64,000 nt of DNA from Gymnorhina tibicen. Taxonomy: Eukaryota > Chordata > Aves > Passeriformes > Artamidae. Both the position numbers and the translations under genes were made by a program. Below are positions 13,085 through 25,828 of this stretch, in pieces. Below the pieces are notes generated by a model that was given only the letters and a program-made list of their open reading frames with translations, was not told the DNA's origin and did not search any database. Within the stretch, counting starts at the first letter, position 1, and every line of letters begins with the position of its first letter. Where the stretch lies: positions 620,001 through 684,000 of the forward strand of contig VXAZ01006807.1 of the NCBI GenBank assembly GCA_013399875.1, in the 5' to 3' direction.

Positions 13085-13140
13085 GAACTGTTACACAGGA
13101 TGAAGCCAAAGGTCCATCTGATTGAGGATATTTTCTCTAG
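13085..13140 (-). mobile_element. Ancient CR1/L3-like LINE, 3'-end fragment
   Basis: The words GCCAAAGGTCCATCT, then GAGGATATTTTCTCTAGCAGT, align with the complement of the 3' end of old amniote CR1/L3 elements (pattern: ...ACCA-GGTCCATCT...GTATCCTGTCT...ACAGT). It is highly diverged. The boundaries are approximate. Confidence 0.5.
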
Positions 13141-13258
13141 CAGTTTCATATTTTATCTGACTTTTGGAATTATTATCCCCTCTCTTGTAAACACAAAAAA
13201 CTCATGGGGATTCACAGAAATTATCGTTCAGCAGGTTAAAAAAGAATCAAACTAAAAC

Positions 13259-13560
13259 AAAAGGAAGGACCTTTCCACACAAACAAAACCATTAAATTGT
13301 GAAACTCTGTGCTGCAGAGGCCAAAAGTATAAATGGTTTTATGGAAAAAATTCAGGGGAAGTAAGTTCATTGCTGACTATTGACCAAAATGACCAAGCTA
13401 ACAGCTCGGAAAGCCTCCGGCTGGCCAACAGCGGGAAGTTCAGGGGATTCACCAGGGAAGCACTGCCCTGTGCTTACCCCTGCCTAACACTATCTGTGCT
13501 GGCCAGGAACATGCTGGGCTTGTCGGATCCGATACGTCTCTTCCTGTGACTGAAAATGGC
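13259..13560 (+). mobile_element. Ancient CR1/L3-like LINE, C-terminal ORF2 and 3' UTR relic
   Basis: The string GTGAAACTCTGTGCTGCAGAG, then GCCAAAAGTATAAATGG, follows the conserved nucleotide pattern of the reverse-transcriptase ORF C-terminus in old CR1/L3 LINEs (a segment encoding roughly K-L-W-N-S-L...V-V-E-A-K). The sequence to about 13550 keeps the order of the 3' untranslated region, ending with GCTGGGCTTGTCGGATCC, which corresponds to the ACTGGGCTAGATGGACC-type terminus. Multiple stops and indels make it a non-coding relic. Orientation is plus, opposite to the fragment about 120 bp to its left. Confidence 0.65.
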
Positions 13561-14091
13561 AACAAGGAGTCTGCAGCTCAAAGGACTGAAAACTTTCATT
13601 TTACTCAGTCCTGGTGCACGATTTTCCCCTTTGTGTTGATAACAACAGCTAACATTAACCTGGCCCGTGATGTGTGAGCAACCAAAGGGGTTAGAAAGGT
13701 CTACCTGGCCTTTCACAAGGCTCTGCATTCAACCCATTTGTTTAAGTACAAAACCACCGAATGGATACAAATTCAAAAATATTTCTATGGGTGGAGCGTC
13801 TTCCTAATTTTGGGCAGTGCAAGACGATTCACATCCTGAAACATAGGAAAGAATTTTCCCTACACCTACTTAAGCTGAGTTTCTCAAACTTGTATTAACA
13901 CCTCCCAAAGTCATGGACAGTAAGTAGAATAATTTTAGGGATGTCCATACAAATAGGCTGTACCAAGCCATGCTGCCAAGTGACTCACTAACATCCTTGC
14001 AACTATTTTGCTCAGAGATCTAAGTGAATGCTGCATTCACAAATACCAGCATCTGGTAGCCCCCACATCAGCTCTTTTTATCAATTCACTG
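13561..14091. other. Unique spacer between LINE relics
   Basis: No gene, RNA or simple repeat is visible. The minus-strand open frame at 13474-13728 overlaps the LINE relic and is not considered coding. Confidence 0.55.
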
Positions 14092-14375
14092 AATCACAAA
14101 GGAATTGGGGTCAGCAGGGACTTTTGGGGACCACCTAGTCCAATCCTCTACCCAAAGCAGAACTACTCAGAGCAAATTTGCAGAGCAAATTGCACAGGAC
14201 TATGACCAGTTGGCTTTTGAATAGCCCTAAGGATAGAGACATCTCTACTTTTGCTTATTGTGCTTTAGCAGAATTTCCTGTATTTCAGTTTATGCCCATT
14301 GCCTCTTGTCCTATCACTGGATACCATGAGAAGAGCCAGGCTCTAGCTTCTTTACTCCCCCATCAGGTCAGCCCC
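14092..14375 (-). mobile_element. CR1 LINE, 3'-end copy with internal deletion
   Basis: On the plus strand the copy begins with AATCACAAAGGAATTGGGG and continues through ACCACCTAGTCCAATCCTC and GCAAATTGCACAGGACTATG. After a gap relative to the usual CR1 3' UTR it resumes with TTCCTGTATTTCAGTTTATG and GCCTCTTGTCCTATCACTGG. This is the complement of an avian CR1 3' UTR. Roughly 80-100 bp of the expected middle (the 'splitting-and-failure' region around the CTGGGCAACCTG motif) seem to be missing near 14252. The element is 5'-truncated. Confidence 0.9.
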
Positions 14376-16821
14376 ACCTTTCTCATTTCACAGACAGAAG
14401 TAAAAATTCAGAAAACCGAAAAAGAAGTAAAAATAAAGCTTCACTGCCTGATCCTGGACTAAAAAGACAGTGGTCTTAGGTGCCTGTCTCAGCTGTCTGA
14501 TCACTGCAGTTTGTATGGCCATCTCATCCACCAGGAAGTACTTCTGAGGCTGAGCAGCTGCAAAGCAGCGGGGCTGTAAGGGAGGAAGGGAGCAGCAAAC
14601 TCTCTCTCAGGCAGAAAACTTACAGCAGGTTTCATAAGATATTTAAAACTCCTGACAATCTATTAAAGTAAAATAATCAAACACCAGCAACAACTTTTAA
14701 CATCCCCAGAAGACAGACTATCCAACACAGAAAGACGAAATTACTGCTATATGATATTTTACTCCTCCAATAAAATATTTATAATGTAGCCCCACAATAC
14801 CACACAATATAAAAAATACACCGGCCCTTTCACAAAAGCAATTAAATAAATAAAATATAAACCAACTCAGTACCCTCCAGGCACTCAGACCAGCAGACTC
14901 AGATTCTCCATCATGGTCCTTTATCCAAGCGCGCTCACACAGCCACAAGAGCCCCCCTCTCTTGTCTGTCTCTGCCATGGACACTTAAGTCCCATTTATG
15001 TCCCGGCGCTTCCCTGCACCGTTTTTTGCATTAATTTTAATGATTAACGGCAACTGGTAGTGAAATATCAATGCTGTCAAACACATCTATTACTCTTTCT
15101 TGAAGCTGAACTGGGAAAGATGTTTTCCAGCTGTTTCAGTGCAGATAATTTTTAAAACCGTGTTCCCCTAACCAGCCGGCTCATCAGTCAAACACACCCA
15201 TTCTGTGTCAAAGAGCAGCCCTGAATCTCAGAGGCACAAAAGGTGGCTGAAAGAAGGCAGGTGGCAAAAAAGGCTAATCCAAACAACTCCAACCCTCCTC
15301 TTCCCCAACTTCAGCCAAGTATCTATATTTTTCCAGCAATATAAGATTGTTTCAAAGCTCAACACTGGCATCTTTCTAAGACTACTTAATGATATTTCTT
15401 TCTTCTAATTTGTGAGCAGAACTTTAGCAATACAGTTGGAATGAACAAAAAATGATAAGTTGGAAGAAAAAAATCTAACTGAGCACTGAGGCACAAAATG
15501 CCCTGACAAAAAGAGAAATACTCCAGAAATAACTTTGATAATACAATTATTTTTAAAATGTCATGTACCTAAGAGAAAGACCAATAAAATTATGATCCCC
15601 ATGGGAGCAGCAAGTCTACTCTTCTGTTTTAAAACACAAGGAACTAAGGAGCTGGCCCAGAAACACAGAGCATAAACCAACTTGGAGGAAAAACTCTAAA
15701 ATTTAAAATTTTTAATTTGTGCTCCCTCTCGTGCTATACTCCATAAAAACATGAGTTCATACCCAAAATAGAAAAATGAATACAGGAAAAGGATGGTGCA
15801 AAAGTTAAAGAGGAACATTCCCATAAATTAGCACACTGACAAACCTACTTAGATAAGATGAAGTAAAATGACAATGTGGTGGAGTCTCCAGGGCATTAGA
15901 CAGCTTCCACTTAAAACTGCCATGTGGTGTCAAAAATTGTCATTGCTTCTGAGTAATGAGTTACAGTAGCATAAGCTTTTCTGTTCACAAATAATCTTCC
16001 ACTGGGAAACTCCCAATCCATACAATTCTTTTTCTTTTTTCTTAGCAAGATATTGACCTATAAATTGAACAAACTAAATTAGAAAGGTATTTTTTGCTAC
16101 AAACCCACATTTTTGGATCCCATTCAAGGCAGCTCTCCAGGGCATTCCCAGTTCTCCGTCCTTCCCGGAAGGCAGGACAAGCTCCAGCCTGTGTGGGAAG
16201 GAGAGGGCGCTTGGCTTTGCTGCTCCCTTGCTGTCAGAATAGCTCCCCCATGCAAAGAGCTTGTCAATCAGTGACAGATTACAAAAAGGAAGTGAAATGT
16301 CACATTCCTGCAAGAACTTGGGGACAAGTGAGCTTACCTAGAAAACTGGGATAAAGCACAGCTACTGACCTGGTAAGTCAACAAGGTCAGAATAAACACA
16401 AACCCCTGTGCCTACAGGCAGGCTTTCAGCAGTCTCATGCTTCCCCTTGGCATTTCCAGGCATGACCCCAAGGGTAATGCTGAGGTAAGAGGGATAAGGA
16501 AGTGGCTGATTTATTCTCAGATAACCTTGACCCTCTCCTTCAGAGTAAATGAAGACTCTCTACCATGCAATGCAGTGCCAGATGTGGATGGGACACAGGG
16601 AGGATGCTACCCAAATACATTTATTCTCTTACAAAGAATTTTAAGGCATTAGTTTTAATAACCACAAATTTTCAAATAGTGCTCCTCAGCACCTGGAATA
16701 TGAATGGAAGGTATGGAAGCAGCTGAGGTAACACGTGTTGCCAAGCAATCTGACTTGGACAAGATTCAAGGCACCTAAAATTGGTCTCACTGATTTTACA
16801 TTCTTGGCAGGAGAAACTTGA
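14376..16821. other. Unique DNA without a supported gene
   Basis: Very AT-rich parts (14640-14850, 15400-15800) alternate with a GC-richer patch at 16120-16250. The patch has overlapping open frames on both strands. A good donor-like site (CCTG followed by GTAAGTCA at about 16373) has no acceptable open exon upstream. No further repeat was recognised. Confidence 0.55.
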
Positions 16822-17328
16822 TTAAGAAAACCATTTTTCACTAGTTACTTCTTTTAATAAATAGCCTACTACTTGTAGCCTACAGAAACTGGTATAGTGA
16901 CTAAGAGTGGGTGAAGCAGAAGAGAGGATGACTTGCCGGGGAGTTATTATTAGACACCTGATGTCAGAGCAATGATGGTTACCTCTGTGAAAACACTGCT
17001 CCTGAGCACGACAAGGTTCATCTCTCAGGGAAGGACATGAGCAGATGGAGACATCAGCAGACCCCCCTGCTGTTCCCTGGAGAATATTAATCCACTCTTC
17101 CCATTTTAAAACAATATTCAAATAATACATGACATACTGCCCCTCTATAGCACCTACAAAAGCATGAAGGTGGGATGGTTTGCCCACAAACATTGTGACC
17201 ACCCCCTCTGACACAGCCAGAGGTAATCCAAACCACTGTTGCAGGGCAGCCTGGATATATCCTACTGTTTGCAAAAACCTTACATCTTTGACAAGGTAGT
17301 GAATGGATCTTCTCACATCTGATTCCAT
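16822..17328 (-). other. 168-aa open reading frame, unidentified, doubtful
   Basis: This is the longest ATG-initiated frame in the window. It runs from ATG at 17328 to a stop at 16822. The protein shows no signal peptide, repeated motif, cysteine-pair pattern or catalytic signature I can name. The first half (to about residue 85) is hydrophobic-aromatic and moderately protein-like; the second half is Ser/Cys-rich. The GTAACC string inside (near 16984) could act as a splice donor, and a T-rich tract precedes the ATG, so it might be a transcribed exon. A 168-codon frame in 64 kb across six frames is not surprising, and an overlapping 83-aa frame exists in another phase. Confidence 0.15.
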
Positions 17329-18724
17329 CTGCTGGCACTTGCCAAATAAGAAAAAATAAAAAAAGGCACCTGACTAGAGTGAGGAAGATAAGTTCTGTTC
17401 TAAGGAAAGCTTTATCTTCTCAGACATTTGCAAAGATTACTGAAAATCCAAGAGCAGCAGGATGGATCGCTTGTTAGACAACCATTATGTTGATAGAGAA
17501 CATCTGAATTTTGAGAACAGCACATTAAGCCTAAATTCAAGTAGTCCACTAGAAATGAGAAACCTTCTGCAAATGGAATCCAGACAGACACAGAGCATGG
17601 ATAAAATAAATCTTGGCAATCACCACCTCTGTACTGAACCTTTACCTTTCAAGGGGTAAAACATAATACATTCATAGAGCTGAAGGCAATAATACCCTGG
17701 TTTTAGTCAGATAGATGGCTGCCTCCTGAGCACTGGTCTGTGCACTCAGCCACACCTCAGGCACAGGCTGCAGTGCCCACAGCCCCCAGAGCTGCTCGGC
17801 TGCACAACTGCTGACAGCTCCTCTCTTCCTATTGCTTCTCCAGCTTCCCTCCAGTCCCCTCCTCCCCAAATCAGGAACAGGGTCCGTCTGTCAGCACATC
17901 CTGAATTAAGCAGTCAGTTTGGTTTCTCATCTTCCACACACAATCACGCATTTGTCCTCAGCTGGAGACACAGGGTGAAGTCAAAGTCAGGAGACTGATC
18001 TCCCCGGTCAAGTAATCAAGATAATTTTAGCTCATAAACCGATGTTCAGCTCTACTCCAGCCGACTTAAGAAAATTTTTAAGCTTTTGCATCAGACAGAA
18101 GGCCAGAGAATGACAGCGTCCTCATTTCTGCACAGGAAAGTCACTCCCACCCAAGTAGCTTGGACTGGTTGTGGCAGCACAGGGATGTCAGCAGCCAGCC
18201 AGCACACCTCACCACCAGCGAGTTGTCTCCATCAGGTAGATTTTTAACTGTCCTTCGGCACTTTCAGCTGAATTAGGTCCCTGGCTTACTTTAACAAGTT
18301 ATCCAGTACTTACAATAGCTTAAATTCTACTAATCTGCTGCAGTCATTTTTGGCAAGTAGCAAAAACAGTGAATCATCCCACATTATCCCAGAGAGACTT
18401 CATAAATAAATCCTCCTATCTGAAGAGAACTTGCTGAAGGCTTTTTTATATGAAGGAAAATTATTTTGGTCCTGTAAATAAGTAACAATGATTCAGTCCA
18501 ATAAATGAGCCATTTGCTTTTTCATGCTGATCTTTACTAGAGAATGATAGGGCTGGTATACCACTGTACACCTCCAGATTTCATTCATTCCCCTCCAGCA
18601 ACCGACCAAAAGAGAGAGAAAAACTGATATAAACTCTCTTTTTTTACATGTTTTCGAGTCCTGTGTATCCTCATTTTTATTTTAAAAGCCTCCCAAGGCA
18701 GAGGTGACTCAGCAGTCATTACCT
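17329..18724. other. Unique DNA without a supported gene
   Basis: A C-rich patch lies at 17720-17880. A 65-aa frame at 17462-17659 (plus) is polar and starts with ATG, but a stop lies shortly upstream and no splice context supports it. Nothing else was recognised. Confidence 0.55.
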
Positions 18725-19010
18725 CAGACATCAACATAAAATTAGAGACGTTATAACAATTATGTCAATTAAATTAGCTAGACATCTTTAGCAATTCTGA
18801 TTATAACCAGATATTAAATTTCAGACTAATTTGAATTGCAATCAAAGCCCATATTTACATCTTAGACGAATGCCAGATAGAAATGTCAATTAATTTGTAT
18901 ATATTGTTTGAAAGACCAATTATGATCATCAGGCACAGTGTTAGACAGGAGCTGTAAAAGTCACAAATAATCTGATTTCTTTTCAAAGAATGAGTTTGCC
19001 AATTTCCCTC
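18725..19010. promoter_or_regulatory. Possible conserved enhancer-type element, homeodomain-core rich
   Basis: This repeat-free AT-rich block contains about ten ATTA/TAAT cores. The 11-mer ATGTCAATTAA occurs twice, at 18762-18772 and 18883-18893. It also has CAATTATGATCATCAGG. Such density of homeodomain-type cores with mixed word content is typical of developmental enhancers and conserved noncoding elements. Conservation and activity are inferred, not seen. Confidence 0.3.
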
Positions 19011-22000
19011 TTTCTGCATTTTCATATTTGTTTGCTTATTGTTTTGTAGGTGGAAAAAAAGAAAATATACCTATTTCAATAAAAGGCTCTGGTTTTCTTG
19101 AAAATGCTAAATAAGGTCTCAAATCCAGTAAGCCTATAAAGTGCACTGCAGATGGCATATTAACTCTAATAATTAGTCTTTGTTAGCAAAGTAAGCTGTA
19201 TGAATTTTGCTGAAGTATAAAAGTCATTAAACAATGAGCATCTGTCATAAAACGGTGCAATACATCATGCACAAAATCTCCAGTCCATTCAGCCAACGGT
19301 GAAGGTCCTCTCCCTCTGTCTATGATAGGATTTCTGAGCAATGAATGGGGCTTTCTCTTCAGCATAATCCTTTCCTAATTTAGTGTCAGGATTTTATGAT
19401 GCAATTCTTCTATTCTGAAGCTGAAACAATTTCAAATCTCTCTTCACAAAAATAAAACATTAATAACTCTGTCTTATTGACATGCGAGTTTTGTAAACAT
19501 TGAATTGCCTTTCTTTCCAGAAGACAATACCAACAAACACTTTCTCTTTGCCATCTAATGTCTTTATATACTTACAGGGGTAAAGAGTATCTATAAAATT
19601 GCAGCTGACATACGAATACCACGTTGGAAGGTCTGACACTCACTCGGAGCTCATGGAGAACTAAACAGTCTGTCAAGCAGTTTAGCAGTAAATTGGATAA
19701 CTTATTGTTCTAAATAGGATTGAAACAGGACCTGCATTGTTGTACAGAATTAGGAGTGACAATGCAGATTACTCAATTTTAAAAGGAAGAGAAAGAAATA
19801 ACTGGACCTGAAACATAAAAAGAGGGTTACAGTCTCTCACCTAAAAACCCTTCATAAGCAAAGAGGGGCTTTTTTTCCTTATAAATACATTTTTTAATAT
19901 AGACAGGTTGATTTTCTTTACACACAGGTAAAGAAAAAATTATCCCCATGATATTTTTATAGGAAACTCACTGTTTTGGAATAATTGGGCGGAAATATTC
20001 TCTCTCTGGTCGTAACTTGCTGTCACAAAGCTCATTCCTACAAACCCAGAACACAGCACTGATCCCTCCAGTGTGTACAAGGCCTCAGCTAGCAGTTGGG
20101 AAAACCAAAGATTTAAACACAGGGCCACAGTTCTGCATCAAATAGGAGGATGGGAGACCAACTTTCCACAAACACACCCCAAACCACCACCATCAACAAC
20201 ACCACGAAGTTTCCAAAGTTTCCACACATGAAATGACTGTAAGTAAAACAAAAAAAAAGACCTTCACCCTAAAATACCACTAGTTCTAAATTTGCCAACT
20301 TCATTCCTATTTCTGTCCCTAGCATTACACAGACAGCCTCTGCTCAGAGTGCAACATCACCGCATGGGGAGCAGCCCCTATTAACTGGGAAAGCAAGTGA
20401 GCAGAGCTGAGCACAGCCCTGCAGACAGACTGACTGCACTGTGCAAACCTACCTTTCATGGTTCCTAACATAAGTTCAATTGCATAGTTAAAATGCATAA
20501 TTACACACAAACGTAATTTTGGATAGTGAGAATGCTGGTTTGTTATGGTTTTAAAGGAAAAGAAAACTATTTTGACAACAGGACTTCAGAGTGGTATTTT
20601 TAGAATTCACATACGGCACAGCATTTCAGCCAAAGAAAGAAAGTAGCAAAATATTTCTAAGCTGAAATATCAGTGTATTTGTGCTCCATATTCCTGACTC
20701 ATTAAAATCTCAAATTGCTCAACTTCAATCTTCCACACAGTTAAACAATGCTTTTTTTTTGCTTTATGCATTTTCTTATCTGCAATAAAAATGCTTCATT
20801 ACATGTTCTTCCTATACAAATCCTAAATAACTTCTTCATTAAACACAATTTTCTGCTATCACGATTTACACTGCAGTATCCTTCTGCTCAGCCTCCTTTT
20901 TCTTCAAAATAGATCTAGAATACCAGATTGGACTAGTCAGCTATTTGGTTCAATATACCATCCCTGACAACAGGGATTTATAAATGTAAAGCTGTAGTGA
21001 ATCTCCAGGAAACCACTACGCAATAATCTGCTCTTGGAGAAATTTCTTCATAAAACTCATTTATTTTCAACTAGTCTCAGTTCCCAGGCATGAGAGCATA
21101 TATCTGCAATCCCCACTGCTTACTTTACTTGCTATAATTGAAGCCTCTTTTTGCTTACTTCACCTGAGTGCTACTATGCTGTACGTATGTTTTCTTGGAA
21201 TAACTTCACAGATTAATTTTATATTATGTGTGGGTTTTGCTTCTTTTTTTGTTGAGTTTATCCGCACCTTGGTGATCCCTGTGTGATGCTCCCTGTGATC
21301 ACAACTGTCACCTCCCTGAGTGTGTTCTCGGGACTTGGATGCTCGGACAGATCTAAGGGATGCCTTTGAACGCAGGGCTGGCAGGATCCAAGACTGTTTG
21401 CAAGCAGATGGCACATTTGCCACCAGGCTTAACCAAGGCTGAACTGTGCATTGCTAATGAGGTCTTGTCACAGAGGAACTTCGAAACCGCCCCTCCGCCC
21501 TCGGCTGGATTATCTGACCTACCCACATTCCTCAGATGCACAGGACACAACTGCTGCTTGTAACATTTCAAACACAATAGTAAGAAATCCAATGACTCTT
21601 ATAGCTCCTGGCCCTTCCCAAAATCATTTTAAACATTTAACTGTCCAACCATGTGTAAAATGGCCTTGAGGCTGCAAAACAATTGATGACATGTAAGTCA
21701 TATGAGTGAACGATATTGAGTGTGATCCTTTAACGGCATAGGGCTTTCTGAATAAGATACACCACTCTTCAAATCAGGTGCAAAGAATATCTCTAGCCTG
21801 GAAGTGTCCAAAGCACATTTCCTGACTTGTACCCAGTGTGAACTGTACACACAAAAAAAGATTTTCATTAACTGTGAAAGTCAAATACACTGGAGCTTCT
21901 TTGCATTAAACAAAACATGGTAATAACAAAAATTCCTAGAGACTGTCATCCTACTTTGCTTGTCAACTGAGCCCTTAAAAGCAAGTGAAGACAAATTAGG

Positions 22001-23143
22001 ATAATACCAGAAATTAAAATACTGTATTTTCCAAACTATTAAAACTGTCAACCCATGATCCATGCTGTGGCCTTGGATACAAAAGATAAAATGAAAGGCC
22101 TTCACATAAGGAGAGAATTCAGAGTTTAAGTAAATTTCACCTCACCACTGAAGGCATGCAAATGAATGTAATTAACCAGGTCTCATTAGCAAGGTTCGCT
22201 CTAATTTATAGTCTTACTTTCAGTTTTTCTCTCAGTCTCCCAAAGATAAAGATCAAAAAAGGAGGTCAAAACGAAAGGTTTGTCTTACATCCACAAGCAG
22301 TTTTTCAGTAAAATTAAAATGGGACACAAGTGTCATAGTTGGTGACAGCCATTCCAAGAGAGTCCAAGACTCTACTGACTCAGTTTAAAGCTATATTCCA
22401 ACCCCAGTTCCTCCCCAAATACAACATAAACCACCAGCAGTTCATTCGCCACATAAACCAGACTATGATTCCTCTTCAACAAAATGCCATGTTTTTATTT
22501 CAGCTTTTACTTTTTCTATTAGGGCCAGAAATGTAAATGAGGAAAAAATTCTCATGTGCTTCAAAATGTAACATTTTATTCAGGTTTTAATGACAAAGCT
22601 CTGGAGAACATGATGTGTTGGGTTACTTTTTTGCTTAACAAAGTAATAAATCAGGAGTAAATGGATTATAAAAATTTCATTGTAATTCTGACCCATTTTA
22701 ACTGACTTTTTTTACAAAATTGCTTCAACAGATACTACTTCCCCGCACAAAGGCCAGGACTAAGGACAACAGCTGGGGATTGCATGGGCAAGGAACCAGC
22801 ACAGTGCACTGGATGTTAAGTACTCTACAAGAGACCAGCTGACTTTTCCCACCATGGCACTTCAATTATTTGGTACAAACAGGCAGTACCTCTGCAGTGT
22901 CTGCACTACTGTTTATCCTTTCTCACCTCATTACTGCTCTCCAACTAAATACATTTAAGGTTTTGCAAGTCTACATCGAACTTATTTTGCTATTTCCAAA
23001 GGCACTGTCTCACTATAATACCTGCTGCAGAGAGTGAGCACGTAACTGCTGCTTGGCAAAGCCTGGGATGGAGATTGGAGTGTGTGCATCAGCCATACTT
23101 TCACATTTCAATTTTCCTTCCATTCTACTCTAGCCGTTCTGCT
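19011..23143. other. Unique DNA without a supported gene
   Basis: Several AT-rich, repeat-free stretches (20520-20800, 22140-22260, 22560-22740) resemble noncoding conserved-type DNA. A GC-richer patch lies at 21350-21560. Open frames are 91 aa or less. No repeat family or RNA gene was recognised. Confidence 0.55.
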
Positions 23144-23159
23144 AAAAAAAAAAAAAAAA
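23144..23159 (+). repeat. A16 homopolymer
   Basis: Sixteen consecutive A bases. There is no matching target-site duplication or gene-like sequence upstream to suggest a retrocopy. Confidence 0.95.
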
Positions 23160-25828
23160 GCCAATGCCAAAATCACAAGCTCTGAGACTTTTAATCAGGG
23201 AAGAAATAAAAGCTTAGTTCATTCACATGGTTAAACACAGTAGGATCCTGCTCCCCTTACAATCCTAATGGTGACACCTGGAATGAGTTTTTTTCTTAAT
23301 TTGGTTCAAATGCATAGGAAAATGAAGCCGATATCTAGAAATCATCCTAGCCTGCTTCTGGACACCATTATTTTCCATCAGGAATACATGTTGAAAAGGG
23401 ACTTCTGCTGGTCAGTTCTTGCTCCTTGCATTACTTGATTCTACCCATTACCTCTGCAGCAGGGAAGGGAACAAAAAATTATCAGAGAGAAATGGTACAG
23501 TCTTTATAATCCAATGGTAATGAGAATGATCATTAAGTAAGGAGTGATTTTACAAGCAGAAGTCTGTGTTTTCAAGTTCAAATGTTCCAGTTTTTATTCA
23601 GAATGATTACAGGCTTGATCCTTATGCAATTATTTGCTCTGTTAGGCACAAATTTTCGATGGCTTTCTCAGCCATTACAGTCAGCACTTGAAATAAATGG
23701 CAACACTGTCTAAGAATGGAACACAGAAGTTCCCTCTAAAAGCAGGTGGCATCAGCACTCTCAAAACGTGTTCAGTGTTTCCAGTGATCCAGCCAATGTC
23801 AATGTCAGGACTTCTCCTTTAAAGCAAGTAAGTGCTACCAGGACCTTTTATATCTTTCAACCCTTGCTAAAGGTTTGCCATCCCCTTGACCTCTGACCAC
23901 TCTTTTCTTACCTCTGAGCAGCTCAATCACGCACCAGGCAGCTACTTCCAGTACAGTGAGCTTGGTGCACACCTTTCCTTTCTCCAACATGGGAAACTGA
24001 AGAACTGAAGAGCTGAACCTTCCCTGACACACTCCACTATTCACGGCTTTTTACCACTTATTTTTCAGCTGCTGTCTGCTGTGTAATCGGGAAGCTCATC
24101 CAGTGGCTCCCACCTTGTGCTCCCCACGTGGACGAGTAACGTAGCTCAGGGTCTGACCCACGCTGTCATTCAGATGTCAGACACAGCCAGCCAGCCTCTG
24201 CTGATAAAGAATAGCCATGACCCCAAAGGGGATCTTCTAGGAGAGCTTTACGTGGAAGGAGACGTAGCCCTTCAGTAGTATCACTGAGTCACAGCGCACT
24301 GTGACCTGTCCCAGCACGACACTGTCCCAGCCTCGTGACCCGGAGTCTCTCACATCAGCCTGCTGAATTCTGAGCAACCAGCTCTTGGGTTTGGACTGAC
24401 TTGCAGAAGGAAGCATCCCTTGCTCCCTTCTCATTTCCTTTGTGGATCTATGTTCAAAAACGTGAAAGGCCAGAGCCAGACACGCTATTGAGCAGCCTTG
24501 AACTCCATCCATGGGTCGTAAAAGAAAGCCTTTACACCATTATGCAGGAAAACAAAAGAAGAAGCACTTGAAAGTATTCCTTCACTTTCCTTGGACAGAG
24601 GAAAGTAACTCTCTTTGTCCCCAGACTCCATTCAGTTCTGTCATATAGGGACTTTCTGAATAAAACAGCCGCCCCATACCACACACGAACTTCTGAGAGA
24701 ATAGGCTGTACTTAAGAATGGAAAAACAAAGAAAAAACTTACTCCTGTTTTTTAATGGGTTTTGAAAACACAGTCAGGCATTTCAGCTTGTAGGCTCAGG
24801 TTTAAACCTGGAGATCCAAACAGAAGTACAGCCCTAAAATTGGAGAGACACTTGTGCAGCTGGCCATTGGATGAATGGAAAGAAAGCAAAACACTTGAAC
24901 CCAAAATCTGCTTCTCTGAAAACAAATCCTGTATTATTTCTTTGCAAGCTAAGCTCCGATGAGGTTCTGGCGAGCGTGTTAAGCAGCACACCCTGCATCT
25001 GCCAGCTCCGGTGAAATTAACACAGAGCCCCATGACAGTGACTAAGAGCAAGCATGAAACTGGCCTGAATACAGAAGTGCTCACAGTTTTTAAAGAAATG
25101 GATAATGGGTAATTTGTAGGAGTTGGTTGTCAAATTATATATTTAGGGGTTTTTTTTGTATGCAAGCTAATAATAGGCTTAAGCCTGTAACTTGCACTAG
25201 GAATAATGATTAAAGTAGCAAGCTTTGGCAGTTTCCGTCTGAAGGACTCTCTCAGCTGAACTCCTCCCACAATCACAGCAAATCCTAAGAGATATCTTAG
25301 GAGTGGATAATATGAATCACCACTTTTTTAAAGCAAGAAGGATAATGCAGATTGGCAACCATTTTTAAATTTTTTTTAAAGACCTAAAATCTGTCATGAA
25401 ATAAAATCACCGCTGACCCACAGGAAGCCACTGGCACAGCCACTGATTAAAAGAATCTCATAAAACACATTCAGGGATGTTACATCCTTAACTCTAAATG
25501 ATTTTTTGCCATTTTAGATGATAAATTGTACTGCAGTTTCAGTCTCACTAACTTGACCAAATAATTTTTGAAACTGTCTGAAAACATAAAGATCTACTTA
25601 ATCTTTTTAGTGATCAATACCACTGTATTAGACAGAAGATTATGCAATAGATTTAGTAAAAGTTGATAGAGAGCTATTTGTGACTCTAAAATGGTGACTT
25701 GCCTGGATACATCTAAAAGGGAAATTAGTATTAAGAGGTGATGTGGCAAGCTGAGGACTGCTCAGATAGTAAAAACCTAACGCCCTTAAAGAAAACAATA
25801 AAGAGGTAATTTTCACTTTCATAAAACC
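23160..25828. other. Unique DNA without a supported gene
   Basis: The GC-richest part is 24090-24420 and includes a CCACGTGG E-box at about 24126. A short hairpin-forming inverted repeat lies at 25283-25302. Open frames are 110 aa or less and overlap on both strands. No repeats were recognised. Confidence 0.55.

Noticed and set aside
15790..15815. GGTGCAAAAGTTAA, resembling a mariner terminal word
   Set aside because: Only about a dozen bases match, and there is no inverted partner or TA duplication.
23144..23159. A16 tract as the tail of a processed pseudogene
   Set aside because: The sequence upstream has no gene-like frame and no flanking duplication was found.
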